DNA from: a virus
Direction: 5' to 3' (one strand)
DNA: 22,902 nt
Virus record (IMG/VR): IMGVR_UViG_3300046694_000314
Span: 1-22,902 of that record
Shown here piece after piece: positions 1 to 6,979 of the stretch (position 1 is the stretch's first letter; every line of letters begins with the position of its first letter). Made by a program: the position numbers and the translations under genes. A model generated the notes under the pieces. That model was not told the origin of the DNA. It did no database searches and worked only from the letters and a program-made list of their open reading frames with translations.

Positions 1-193
1 CCATCGCTACGAGCTCGTTTCCGGCGGACTTGTTGAAGGCCGCCCAATCGATATACCAGAGTTTTCCAATCTGCTCGCCCGGGAGCTTGCCGTCTCGGAT
101 GTAATTGCGGATCGCTTGGGAGCAGGGTGGTGTGCCGTTCTCTCCCCAACGCCGGCGGCGGAATTCGCTGATCTTGATCAGTTCGCGCTTCAT
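1..193 (-). CDS. Excisionase-like DNA-binding protein (partial, C-terminus outside window)
   Basis: Reading from the ATG at 193, the visible 64 residues begin MKRELIKISEF and contain a winged-helix style core: SQAIRNYIRDGKLPG, then a beta-hairpin wing GKLWYIDW. This is the layout of phage excisionase/MerR-type (HTH_17) proteins, in which a recognition helix is followed by a short wing. Xis proteins bend attachment-site DNA and direct the integrase towards excision. A good Shine-Dalgarno (GGAGG, 8 nt upstream) supports the start. It is the last gene seen in the leftward operon, the usual place for xis next to int. The assignment rests on motif and position. It could be another small HTH regulator. 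Confidence 0.7.
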   Translation of the reverse strand, partial: MKRELIKISEFRRRRWGENGTPPCSQAIRNYIRDGKLPGEQIGKLWYIDWAAFNKSAGNELVAM

Positions 194-215
194 GTTGGCT
201 ACCTCCGTCCGGGGT

Positions 216-536
216 CTATGCTGGGTTGAGTGGTTTCGTTGCCTTTGCGATTGCAGCCTTGGCATCTGCGATGATTTCGTTGAGCGCTTTCAGTCCGGCA
301 TACCCGTCGTAGCAGTTCACCGGGTAATCCAGGTCCCACTGGACGAGCCGCTGAGAGATCACCAGTAGTTCCGGCGACGCAGAGACAAGGGCGGCGTCCT
401 CGGGGTTCTGGCATGCGAAGTAGCCGTCCAGATTTTGGAGGAACAGGTTTTCTTGACCGTGCCGACCTTCAAATGTGACGCAGTCGGTCATGCGATGGTG
501 AACGGTCCAAGGCTTTGGAGTAGTTTTCTGCGGCAT
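216..536 (-). CDS. Hypothetical phage protein, 106 aa
   Basis: An open frame starting MPQKTTPKPWTVHH, with a GGGAG ribosome-binding site 7 nt before the ATG. It has no signal peptide or membrane segment. The middle (ENLFLQNLDGYFACQNPEDA) and the helical second half (SPELLVISQRLVQWD, then an Ala/Lys-rich helix) suggest a small soluble alpha/beta protein. It lies 22 nt upstream of the excisionase-like gene in the same operon, so co-expression early after induction is likely. I recognise no named family. The leader just upstream contains a GNRA hairpin, listed separately. Confidence 0.65.
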   Translation of the reverse strand: MPQKTTPKPWTVHHRMTDCVTFEGRHGQENLFLQNLDGYFACQNPEDAALVSASPELLVISQRLVQWDLDYPVNCYDGYAGLKALNEIIADAKAAIAKATKPLNPA

Positions 537-548
537 GAGTGTCTCCCG

Positions 549-568
549 CCCGCCGGTTGCCCGGCAGG
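549..568 (-). promoter_or_regulatory. Hairpin with GCAA tetraloop just upstream of a ribosome-binding site
   Basis: Read on the minus strand, CCTGCCGG-GCAA-CCGGCGGG forms an 8-bp stem (one G-U pair) closed by a GNRA-type tetraloop. It sits directly before the GGGAG ribosome-binding site of the gene starting at 536. A near-copy lies before the DHH gene start (1526-1544). It could control translation or mark an RNA-processing point. Function is inferred. Confidence 0.5.
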
Positions 569-586
569 TTTGTAGTTGAGTGGTGG

Positions 587-1513
587 TTACTGGGTCAGTC
601 CGTGGCCGAACGGCACGCGGAAGCCGGAGGCGTTGCGGTGACCGCCACCGCCGTACTGCTTGGCTACCTCTGAAACATCGAGGCCTTCATCGGTGCTGCG
701 CAGGCTAAACACTCGGCCATCGGGTGTATCCCAGTAGCAGGCGGCGAATGGTTCGCCCTGAGCCATAAGCGCTCCGGCATCGCTGGTCAGCGTGTAGGGC
801 AGACTCGCGGCTGGTACGTCGTGACCGCCGATCACCAAGCGCCTTTTCGTCACAGCTACCAGCTCGGCTATGTCCTTGTGATGTTTCCGTTCTATGGCTG
901 CTCCGTCAGCTCGTAGCGTTTGCACGTCGGCCGCCATGAGCTGATCCCAGACCTGAAAATCGTATGGGTAGCTGAACAGGTTGGCCTGAATCTCCCGGGT
1001 TCCATCCAGTTTGAACAGCCAGAGGTCGCGATCCTCGATGTGGCGCAGCAGCTGCGGCGGCTCTTGATCGGGGAAGTAGTGATCCCATGCCAGCATCGCG
1101 CCGCTGCGGTTCATATCGAAACAGCAGGCGATAGCAGGACCGCCCTGACACATCGCCATGTCATGGGCAGTTTTCCAGCCAAGCAGGGGAGATCCTTTGT
1201 CATGCCGGATATCGTTTTCAATGCCAGCATGAAACGGTTCGAAGCGCGCTAGATCTTCCGCCGCGCTTTTGTGGTGGTCCAGCACGATGATGCTGTGTGC
1301 CTGGCGCGCAAGGCTCGATAGCACGTCGTACTTGTAGCTGAAGTCCACCAGAACAACGTCCTTTCCGGTAACGTCAGGCGGCTCCTGCCCATAAACGCCT
1401 GCCACGAATTCGACTTCGGCGCCCAGCGCCTTGCGAACAACCCAGGCCGCGCCGAAGCCGTCAGCGCAATTGCCGTGATAGATGCACATCGTTTTGCGTT
1501 GAATATCAGACAT
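587..1513 (-). CDS. DHH-family phosphoesterase (NrnA/oligoribonuclease-like)
   Basis: The protein is 308 aa from the ATG at 1513, which has a GAGGAA site 6 nt upstream. The longer in-frame start lacks one. Motifs seen: HGNCADGFGAAW at residues 13-24, VLVDFSY with Asp57, the signature LDHH at 78-81, IEDRDLW at 159-165, and a C-terminal GGGGHRNASGF at 288-298 typical of the DHHA1 substrate-binding domain. DHH enzymes use two metal ions to hydrolyse phosphodiester bonds; relatives degrade short oligonucleotides or cyclic dinucleotides. Length and motif order suit a complete cytoplasmic enzyme. In a phage it might clear nanoRNA or interfere with nucleotide second messengers; that role is inference. 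It belongs to the leftward operon. Confidence 0.88.
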   Translation of the reverse strand: MSDIQRKTMCIYHGNCADGFGAAWVVRKALGAEVEFVAGVYGQEPPDVTGKDVVLVDFSYKYDVLSSLARQAHSIIVLDHHKSAAEDLARFEPFHAGIENDIRHDKGSPLLGWKTAHDMAMCQGGPAIACCFDMNRSGAMLAWDHYFPDQEPPQLLRHIEDRDLWLFKLDGTREIQANLFSYPYDFQVWDQLMAADVQTLRADGAAIERKHHKDIAELVAVTKRRLVIGGHDVPAASLPYTLTSDAGALMAQGEPFAACYWDTPDGRVFSLRSTDEGLDVSEVAKQYGGGGHRNASGFRVPFGHGLTQ

Positions 1514-1525
1514 GACGATTCCTCG

Positions 1526-1544
1526 CCCGCCGTACACCGGCAGG
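1526..1544 (-). promoter_or_regulatory. Second copy of the pre-SD hairpin
   Basis: On the minus strand, CCTGCCG-GTGTA-CGGCGGG forms a 7-bp stem with a 5-nt loop immediately before the GAGGAA site of the DHH gene. It matches the hairpin at 549-568 in stem sequence and position but not in loop. This suggests a shared leader module rather than chance. Confidence 0.45.
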
Positions 1545-1612
1545 CATGTGGATAGATGGGGAAAGGGGTGGATTTTTCCAGCTATCATCCACCCCTCTAT
1601 AGGAGCTATGAC

Positions 1613-2122
1613 ATGGATGAACTGTTGGATGAGCTCAAAGCGGTGGCTGGCGCTGGTTTCTATTCAATCGCGCTATTCACGTCGCTTGCTTTGCCGGATA
1701 TTTGCGCGGCCCTTGAGTCTGATGATGGCCGAGCGAGCGGAGCGCGCTACAAAGCATGGTTCGATAAATGGGTGGCAGTGAACTACCCGCCGATTCGTGA
1801 TGGACGGGTGGCTATCAGCGGGGCAGTTTGCTATGCATACAGATGCGGGCTTCTGCATCAAGGCCGCTCCATGCACAAAGACCTCGGATATACGCGCGTA
1901 ATCTTCCTCACCCCAGGGCCTTTGACTCTTCACAATTCGGTATTGATGGACGCCCTAGCGGTGGACATACCATCTTTCGTTGAAGATATTTCTGTGGGCG
2001 TACGGGCTTGGATAAAGAGCGCGCAAGGCACAGAGCCGTTCGACAGCCACTACGCAAATTTTATGAAGAGGCACCGGGGTGGGCTCGCGCCCTATGTGGT
2101 AGGTCTCGACTTGATTTCTTGA
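1613..2122 (+). CDS. Conserved-looking hypothetical protein, 169 aa, antisense to the operon
   Basis: Translation from the ATG at 1613 (AGGAG 7 nt upstream) gives MDELLDELKAVAGAGFYSIALF, a globular, mostly helical protein with no signal peptide. A stretch reading SLALPDICAALESDDGRASG is followed by an Asp/Trp-containing helix (YKAWFDKWV). A later RVIFLTPGP and a C-terminal SHYANFMKRH complete it. I believe similar proteins occur widely in bacteria without assigned function, but cannot confirm it here. The gene is transcribed opposite to its neighbours and its 3' end overlaps the convergent gene 2092-2688 by 31 bp. The orientation suggests an accessory (moron) gene with its own promoter. Confidence 0.75.
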   Translation: MDELLDELKAVAGAGFYSIALFTSLALPDICAALESDDGRASGARYKAWFDKWVAVNYPPIRDGRVAISGAVCYAYRCGLLHQGRSMHKDLGYTRVIFLTPGPLTLHNSVLMDALAVDIPSFVEDISVGVRAWIKSAQGTEPFDSHYANFMKRHRGGLAPYVVGLDLIS

Positions 2123-2688
2123 GCCAGTGTCACTCGCGGGCCCAGCAGCACGTCGGTGACCACTTCCCACAGCTTGGCCGGCGACCATTGGAAGCGGTCG
2201 AAGTCGGTGTCGGGCTGGATGCCGATGCGACAGGTCGAGTGGGCGCCCTGCGGAAACTCCGAGCCCTTCTGCAGTATCGTTGCGACCCTGCCATCGCCGC
2301 CGGGCTCGGTCCGGTGGTAGTCATAAGCGCGTGAGCCATATTCGTTACCTGCACGGACCTCGAATATCGAGCCCCGATCAAGATGCGCGCGACCATCGGG
2401 AGTCCAAGGTCTGCCGCCGTTCGCGCCGCGCTTGCCCTCATGCAGGTACAGCATGAAATCGCCATCGTCATCCCGGCGTAGATTGAAGCAATGGTTGATC
2501 TGAGTTCCGACCAGCACCCGCGACACGAAGTCGAAGCGGTGGTCGTGGATCGCGGAATGCTCGAAGCAGCTCCGGCGCGGCAACTCCGGGTGCCAGACAT
2601 GCAGCCTCTGGTTACCTTCCAGCTGCACCTGGACAAAGCCCAGGCCGTGCAGGGTGATTCTGTCGGTCATGATGTCGTCGATGATCAT
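2092..2688 (-). CDS. Hypothetical protein with cupin-like HxH motif, 198 aa
   Basis: Start chosen at the ATG at 2688, which has GGAG 8 nt upstream. The reading is rich in beta-strand character with scattered His and aromatic residues: SAIHDHRFDF (His48, His50), then HCFNL, and DYHRT with His125 about 75 residues later. The spacing resembles a cupin-type double-stranded beta-helix metal site, but the motif is not a clear match to any cupin enzyme family. No signal peptide is present. It converges with the plus-strand gene ending at 2122. A metal-binding fold is my inference from the His pattern; substrate and role are unknown. Confidence 0.7.
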   Translation of the reverse strand: MIIDDIMTDRITLHGLGFVQVQLEGNQRLHVWHPELPRRSCFEHSAIHDHRFDFVSRVLVGTQINHCFNLRRDDDGDFMLYLHEGKRGANGGRPWTPDGRAHLDRGSIFEVRAGNEYGSRAYDYHRTEPGGDGRVATILQKGSEFPQGAHSTCRIGIQPDTDFDRFQWSPAKLWEVVTDVLLGPRVTLAQEIKSRPTT

Positions 2689-2838
2689 TGGCGTAGCTCC
2701 GCCTCGCCGCATACGCAGCAGGCAATTGGAGTGAGATATATGAGCCGTCGATCCGGTTGAATTGAATTACCTGATCAACCACGACTCACAGATAGATGGA
2801 ATCGATAACCGATTGCTTTTAGTAAGAAGGTTTTCCGC

Positions 2839-3057
2839 ATGCAGACCGCAGACGATTTCCGTTTCACAGCCCATTCACTCCTACTTGCCTTGGATGAGTC
2901 GACCATCAATATGATGAAGATAGTGGTGCGCTCTTCCATGGGAAGTCCTGCCTGGAAGTCTGCTGTCATCGTTCAGCAGGCGTCGTTCGCCGCTCTGCAT
3001 CTGCATCTCGGGCACGTAGACGCTCCAGCTTTAATGCTGCAGGGGGCGGCCAGATAG
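2839..3057 (+). CDS. Small hypothetical protein, 72 aa
   Basis: The frame starts MQTADDFRFTAHSLLLALDE, with AAGAAGG 8 nt before the ATG. The peptide is helical, with a possible amphipathic C-terminal part (QQASFAALHLHLGHVDAP). The competing minus-strand frame (2775-2969) looks less protein-like and lacks a good start. Upstream (2755-2780) there is an inverted repeat GGTTGA/TCAACC with a 14-nt gap, possibly an operator. Like several other genes here it runs against the leftward operon. The call rests on the RBS and sensible composition only. Confidence 0.5.
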   Translation: MQTADDFRFTAHSLLLALDESTINMMKIVVRSSMGSPAWKSAVIVQQASFAALHLHLGHVDAPALMLQGAAR

Positions 3058-3098
3058 CCGCGCAGCAGCAATAGGGTTGGGCCGAACGGGCGGCGGGG

Positions 3099-3548
3099 TT
3101 ATTGCGGGATGGCGGGGTGCGTTGCGTTCCACTGCTCGAAGGCCTCCTGCGTCGTGGCGGCGGTGATCGTCTCGTCGCAGGTGTGGCCGAAAGCCTTACC
3201 GCCGCACGCGCCTACCTCGCGATGGCCCTGCTGGCATGGGTTCATGTGCCAATCCTCATCGTTTAGTTCTGGCGCTGGCGCTGATTGGCCGGCGAGAAAA
3301 TCCAAAACCGATTCGCAATGCGCTGGGGTTGGCGAGCTACCGTGCTTCAGGAGTTCTCGCGCTGCGGCTATGTCGGATTCAAGATTGTCGACGCGCTGAT
3401 CGGCAATGGTCAGGCGCTGCTGCAAGGCCGCCTCTCGATTCGCTGCCAGTTCCAGCGCCTGGTTGAGATCTCCCGCATGCACCCATAATCCCGGACGGCG
3501 CGCTTCTGGTACATCTGCTGCGGAATATCGCTTGATCTGCGAATTCAT
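3099..3548 (-). CDS. Hypothetical phage protein with coiled coil and Cys-containing C-terminus, 149 aa
   Basis: The N-terminus (MNSQIKRYSAADVPEARRPG) is followed by a predicted coiled coil at about residues 28-68 (ALELAANREAALQQR and on). The C-terminal part contains NPCQQGH, GACGGKAFGHTC and ends ATTQEAFEQWNATHP. That ending loosely recalls the 'EA..AWN' tail of Lar-type restriction-alleviation proteins, but the paired zinc ribbons of Lar are not clear, so I do not assign it. Its ATG overlaps the TGA of the upstream gene in ATGA, implying translational coupling. Confidence 0.68.
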   Translation of the reverse strand: MNSQIKRYSAADVPEARRPGLWVHAGDLNQALELAANREAALQQRLTIADQRVDNLESDIAAARELLKHGSSPTPAHCESVLDFLAGQSAPAPELNDEDWHMNPCQQGHREVGACGGKAFGHTCDETITAATTQEAFEQWNATHPAIPQ

Positions 3549-3748
3549 AGCCCCTCCTGCGGGTACGTGCCTACTTCGCCCTGGTCGGCGGCGTTGGCGG
3601 ATTGGATGATTTGGCGTCCGATTTCTCGGGCCTGCTTTGGCGTGATCGGTCCGAACGGAAGAAGTCTCAGGGCGATCACGGGCCCGTCGTCATCGAGGTT
3701 GAAAATCGTCGCCTCGACCTTGTGCTGAAAACTTGTCGCGAATGGCAT
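3545..3748 (-). CDS. Small hypothetical phage protein, 67 aa
   Basis: ATG at 3748 is preferred (AGGGA 7 nt upstream) over an upstream in-frame TTG. The sequence MPFATSFQHKVEATIFNLDDD followed by GPVIALRLLPFGPIT has alternating beta strands and a C-terminal helix (PKQAREIGRQIIQSANAA), suggesting a small alpha/beta protein. It is the first gene of a new transcription unit after the terminator at 3811-3849, and it ends in an ATGA overlap with the gene at 3548. The GGTTAC operator-like cluster lies directly upstream. No function recognised. Confidence 0.65.
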   Translation of the reverse strand: MPFATSFQHKVEATIFNLDDDGPVIALRLLPFGPITPKQAREIGRQIIQSANAADQGEVGTYPQEGL

Positions 3749-3760
3749 GGCGATATCCCT

Positions 3761-3806
3761 GTAACTCAATCAGGTTACTTTTCGAGATGTAACCTAATAC
3801 GGTTAC
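3761..3806. promoter_or_regulatory. Operator-like cluster of alternating GGTTAC/GTAACC boxes
   Basis: GGTTAC occurs at 3773-3778 and 3801-3806 and its inverse GTAACC at 3789-3794, giving two overlapping dyads. A partial GTAAC lies at 3761-3765. On the minus strand a TTGAAA element overlaps the terminator U-tract upstream. The cluster sits between a terminator and the first gene of the next unit, where a regulated promoter is expected. The regulator is unknown. Confidence 0.5.
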
Positions 3807-3810
3807 TTTC

Positions 3811-3849
3811 AAAAAAGAGCCGACGACGGATAGAACCCGTCGCCGACTC
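3811..3849 (-). terminator. Strong rho-independent terminator
   Basis: On the minus strand a 13-bp stem (3837-3849 with 3817-3829, including two G-U pairs) with a 7-nt loop is followed by six Ts (3816-3811). It closes the unit containing the methyltransferase and the small membrane protein. Confidence 0.88.
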
Positions 3850-3868
3850 GGTCTGGAGCTAAGGCGGG

Positions 3869-4006
3869 TTAGGTGAGGCACCAAAACCCGTAGTGATGAA
3901 GCGCTCCGGCAATGATTACCATCACCATGATTCCAGCGCCAAAGTGGTCCCGATTGTCTTTTTCGGCTTTCGCTTTAGAGACATACACTTCTTGATTTCT
4001 GCACAT
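3869..4006 (-). CDS. Small single-pass membrane protein, 45 aa
   Basis: The minus strand from ATG 4006 reads MCRNQEVYVSKAKAEKDNRD followed by a hydrophobic segment at about residues 27-42 (GIMVMVIIAGALHHYG) and a stop. GAGG lies 9 nt before this ATG. An ATG three codons earlier (4015) sits only 1 nt from the GAGG and is less likely. The basic/charged N-terminal half and single membrane span suggest an inner-membrane small protein with cytoplasmic N-terminus. It follows the methyltransferase gene and precedes the terminator. Role unknown. Confidence 0.5.
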   Translation of the reverse strand: MCRNQEVYVSKAKAEKDNRDHFGAGIMVMVIIAGALHHYGFWCLT

Positions 4007-4126
4007 CGTACTCATCCTCAGAGCGGTCATTGAGATGGGATATGTTCCACATCAATTGATAATGCGAAGCTAGAGCCCCCAATTCCGGGGGCAAATGTGA
4101 CCGTTCGTCGGCGAGCTATGAAATAA

Positions 4127-6220
4127 CTAAGCAGCTGCGGGCTGCCGTTCCGAGACTCGCCATGGATCGTTGGCGCGGGCGAGGGCGGCCATCGGCGGTG
4201 GGCTTACGCTGTTGCCGCACATGTGGACCTGCTCGGTCTTTGTGAACGGCTTGCCGTCGGCGCCGTGGGTGATGATGTAGTCCGGCGGGAATCCTTGCGC
4301 CCGGTATAACTCAGCCGGCTGCAGCATTCGAAGCCTGATATCGACGATCACGTAGGGCGTGCCTTTGACCATGACGGTGACCAAGCCCAGCCGATCCTTG
4401 GTGGTGATCGTTGGCGCCGGCTGGTCGCAGCTGCTCATGTTCTCGGTGCCGTAATAGCTGATCAGGAAGGCCGCGACGCGTAGTGCGCCCTCTTCATGCT
4501 CTGGCGACAACTCGAAGCTGACCAGAGAACTCTTCCCGCCACCACTGGCAGTGATCGTCGGCGATGGGTCGGTCAGTGCCTGGCCAATGCTGGCGCCGAA
4601 CTGACGCTCCATGAAAGCAGTCATCAGGCCGTGATGGGTGCCGCCAGCACTTACGGTGTGCAGGGGCTCATCCGCCGCCCGGGCGTCACAATTGCCGCGC
4701 AGGTGCAGGAGACTCGCCGTCACCAGCTGCTGCTGACTGCCGGTGTTCGTCACCGTAGTCATTGGGTCGTTGAGGCTTTTGGCGTCGGTGGTGTTGAAGC
4801 CGCCATTCATCTGGGCCATGAACGCGGTGGCGATGCCCATTGCGTGAGCGGCGCCGGCAGGGCGCTGGTAGTTGCCTCCGCTGGTGATGGTCGGAAGAGG
4901 TTCGTCCAGCGCCTTGCCTTCATCGTCGAACCGGAATTTGACCAAGTGCGCAGCGGCAATCGCGTGCTTCACTCCGCCAGCGACAACCGTGCCGAGAGGC
5001 TGATCCATATCCTGCGTACGCGGCTGCTGGCCTTCACGTTCACCGTAACCCGTTTGCACGAGGGTAGGGCTAATCAATGTGAGTTCGCCCCGGTTCGCGC
5101 AGGTCACGGTCGGTAGAGGTTCGAGTGGATCGTTGATGCGATCGCTGCCCTGGTGCGTCGCTGGCGCCATCACCGGGCTGACGACAGAGAAAGAACCGCC
5201 TTTCGGATAGGACGTCACTGTGCGCAGCGGCTCATTCATCGATTGCACCGCCTCGGTCGACCAGTTCGCGATCGGCACGATGAACGGGGTAGGGTTGTCG
5301 ATAACGAACTTCTTCATGCCTTTGGCGATGCGGCGCTTGGTGGCGTCCGCCAATTCATCCTTCCGGCCGAAAATGCTTTTGCCCAGGTCGCTGAAGTCGA
5401 TGCACTCGGCAGCGGTGCGGTATTTCTGCTGGCCTTTCGCGGGCTTCTTGGCGTGTGTCGGCTCTGGCCACACAATCGGCTGACCGTCGCAGCGGGCAAT
5501 CATGAATAGACGTTCGCGGCTAGTCGGTGCGCCGAAGTCGCATGCCTTGATCACGCGCCACTCCACCGCGTAGCCCATCCCTTCCAGCAGCTGTACGAAC
5601 CGGCGCCAGGTGGTGCCGCGGCGCTTCGGATCAGGAACCAGAAACTGCTGGCCGACCGGGACAATCTCGCCAGGTGCGGCGACTACCTTCTCGATAACTT
5701 CCTTACCCTTGGCGTTCAGCACGGTCACAAGCTTGATGGCCCGGCCGCTTTCCTTGTCGCGCTTGGCGATCAGCGGACCCCATTGAAGGATCTGCTTCAC
5801 GTTTTCCAGGCTGATAACTCGAGGCTTTTTCTTCCCAGCCCACTTTAGGCCAATCCACGACAGGTTTCGGATCTCGCGCTTGCGTGGCTGGCCGCCAGCT
5901 GCCTGGCTGTGGTGCGTGCAGTCCGGCGACATGTGGAACCAGCCAACCGCTTTACCGCCGCACTCAGTATCCGGATCACCCTCAAACACGTCGGTGGTGA
6001 AGTGCTTGGCGCCCGGGTGATTGACGGTGTGCATGCTGATCGCCTTGGCGCTGTGGTTCTTCGCCACGCTGACCTTGCGGCCGAGGCCCATTTCCAGCCC
6101 GGTACCGGCGCCGCCACCACCGCAGAAGAAGTCCACGACGATTTCATCGTCTTGCGGGTCGAAGCCAAGGCCGTACTGAGTTTTGAAATCGAAGGGATGT
6201 TTTTTCTGATGCGCGGACAT
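4127..6220 (-). CDS. Cytosine-C5 DNA methyltransferase, long phage type, 697 aa
   Basis: This enzyme transfers a methyl group from S-adenosylmethionine to cytosine C5 and probably shields phage DNA from host restriction. Motifs in order: I, VDFFCGGGGAGTG at 29-41 (SAM binding); IV, MSPDCTHHS at 97-105 with presumed nucleophile Cys101, where the family norm is PPCQ; VI, LENV at 138-141; VIII, TSRERLF at 233-239; X, CGNSVSPPP at 668-676. The GAGGAGCT site supports the start. At 697 aa it is far longer than ordinary 330-420 aa enzymes. The extra lies in the target-recognition region (about 330-607), which holds eight copies of an EPLxTVT-like motif. No endonuclease gene is adjacent, so it looks like a solitary protective methylase. 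Confidence 0.93.
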   Translation of the reverse strand: MSAHQKKHPFDFKTQYGLGFDPQDDEIVVDFFCGGGGAGTGLEMGLGRKVSVAKNHSAKAISMHTVNHPGAKHFTTDVFEGDPDTECGGKAVGWFHMSPDCTHHSQAAGGQPRKREIRNLSWIGLKWAGKKKPRVISLENVKQILQWGPLIAKRDKESGRAIKLVTVLNAKGKEVIEKVVAAPGEIVPVGQQFLVPDPKRRGTTWRRFVQLLEGMGYAVEWRVIKACDFGAPTSRERLFMIARCDGQPIVWPEPTHAKKPAKGQQKYRTAAECIDFSDLGKSIFGRKDELADATKRRIAKGMKKFVIDNPTPFIVPIANWSTEAVQSMNEPLRTVTSYPKGGSFSVVSPVMAPATHQGSDRINDPLEPLPTVTCANRGELTLISPTLVQTGYGEREGQQPRTQDMDQPLGTVVAGGVKHAIAAAHLVKFRFDDEGKALDEPLPTITSGGNYQRPAGAAHAMGIATAFMAQMNGGFNTTDAKSLNDPMTTVTNTGSQQQLVTASLLHLRGNCDARAADEPLHTVSAGGTHHGLMTAFMERQFGASIGQALTDPSPTITASGGGKSSLVSFELSPEHEEGALRVAAFLISYYGTENMSSCDQPAPTITTKDRLGLVTVMVKGTPYVIVDIRLRMLQPAELYRAQGFPPDYIITHGADGKPFTKTEQVHMCGNSVSPPPMAALARANDPWRVSERQPAAA

Positions 6221-6266
6221 GTAAGCTCCTCGCCATACGGCGATAACAAATCAATAGGTGAGATGG

Positions 6267-6797
6267 ATGGCAAAAAGGAAGATTTACTCGCAGGGCGAAT
6301 TCGACGGGTCTTGCTTTCTCTACAGCGTCGCCAATGCGATTCGCGCCGTTACAGGGAAGGGTATTTCACGGGCTGATTGGCAACGCGCCATCGAAGGGAT
6401 GCCGTTTCGAACCACGGAGTTTCTTGGCGGTTACGGCACAGGAGCGCTTGATCGCTTTCCTGATGCACTTTCGGTCTTTGCAAAGTCCTTTGCTAGCAGC
6501 CTGCGATCTACCGTGGCCGTCGAGACCTTGCCGAAGCTGACTTCGGTGGATCTTGAGACTGGGTTAGGCGAAGGGCACGTGGTAATTGCTTCGATTGATG
6601 CTGGCGATCACTGGGTCGTTGTACTGGATGTGTTTGACGGGGTGGCGTTCTGCGCGTGTTCTTGGGAGGCTAACGCGGGCAACGCAGAGTACAAGGAGCT
6701 CCCGACACGACACGGTCATATCTACAACATGACCCGTCCTGTCGCAGACCTAAAGCTGTGGAAGGGCCCGGGTTTCTACCTCACTCGCATACAGTGA
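6267..6797 (+). CDS. Papain-fold (C39-like) cysteine peptidase-type protein, 176 aa
   Basis: From ATG 6267 (AGGTGA 5 nt upstream) the N-terminus reads YSQGEFDGSCFLYSVANAIR, with Cys16 at the start of a helix as in papain-like enzymes. GDHWVVVLDVFDG places His115 on a strand with Asp121/Asp125 following, matching the Cys-His-Asp order of C39-type domains. No signal peptide or transporter domain is present. It may be a cytoplasmic protease, a peptidase-fold sensor or an inactive relative. It starts 46 bp from the divergent methyltransferase and runs antisense to the operon, suggesting an acquired accessory gene. The fold is inferred from the pattern; the substrate is unknown. Confidence 0.72.
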   Translation: MAKRKIYSQGEFDGSCFLYSVANAIRAVTGKGISRADWQRAIEGMPFRTTEFLGGYGTGALDRFPDALSVFAKSFASSLRSTVAVETLPKLTSVDLETGLGEGHVVIASIDAGDHWVVVLDVFDGVAFCACSWEANAGNAEYKELPTRHGHIYNMTRPVADLKLWKGPGFYLTRIQ

Positions 6798-6979
6798 GAT
6801 CGGAGCGCTAACTATATTTCCAGACATCCTGTACCTATACATCCGCTTGAGGGGCGCTAAGCTATTGAACGGCTTCTTACGGGACGTCCTGTTCGTCCTG
6901 CCATGAGCCCGGCCAATTTACCCTGCTCTGCGGCGCCTTTGCGGTGTGACTAATGATTCAAACAGAGGTTTAAGTATTA

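Noticed and set aside
3099-3548. Possible Lar-type restriction alleviation protein
   Set aside because: Only the tail (EAFEQWN) is suggestive. The paired CPxCG zinc motifs of Lar are not clearly present.
6884-6903. Short minus-strand frame starting MAGRTGRPVRSRSIA
   Set aside because: Only 15 codons with no ribosome-binding site. The resemblance to terminase or HNH gene starts is too short to mean anything.
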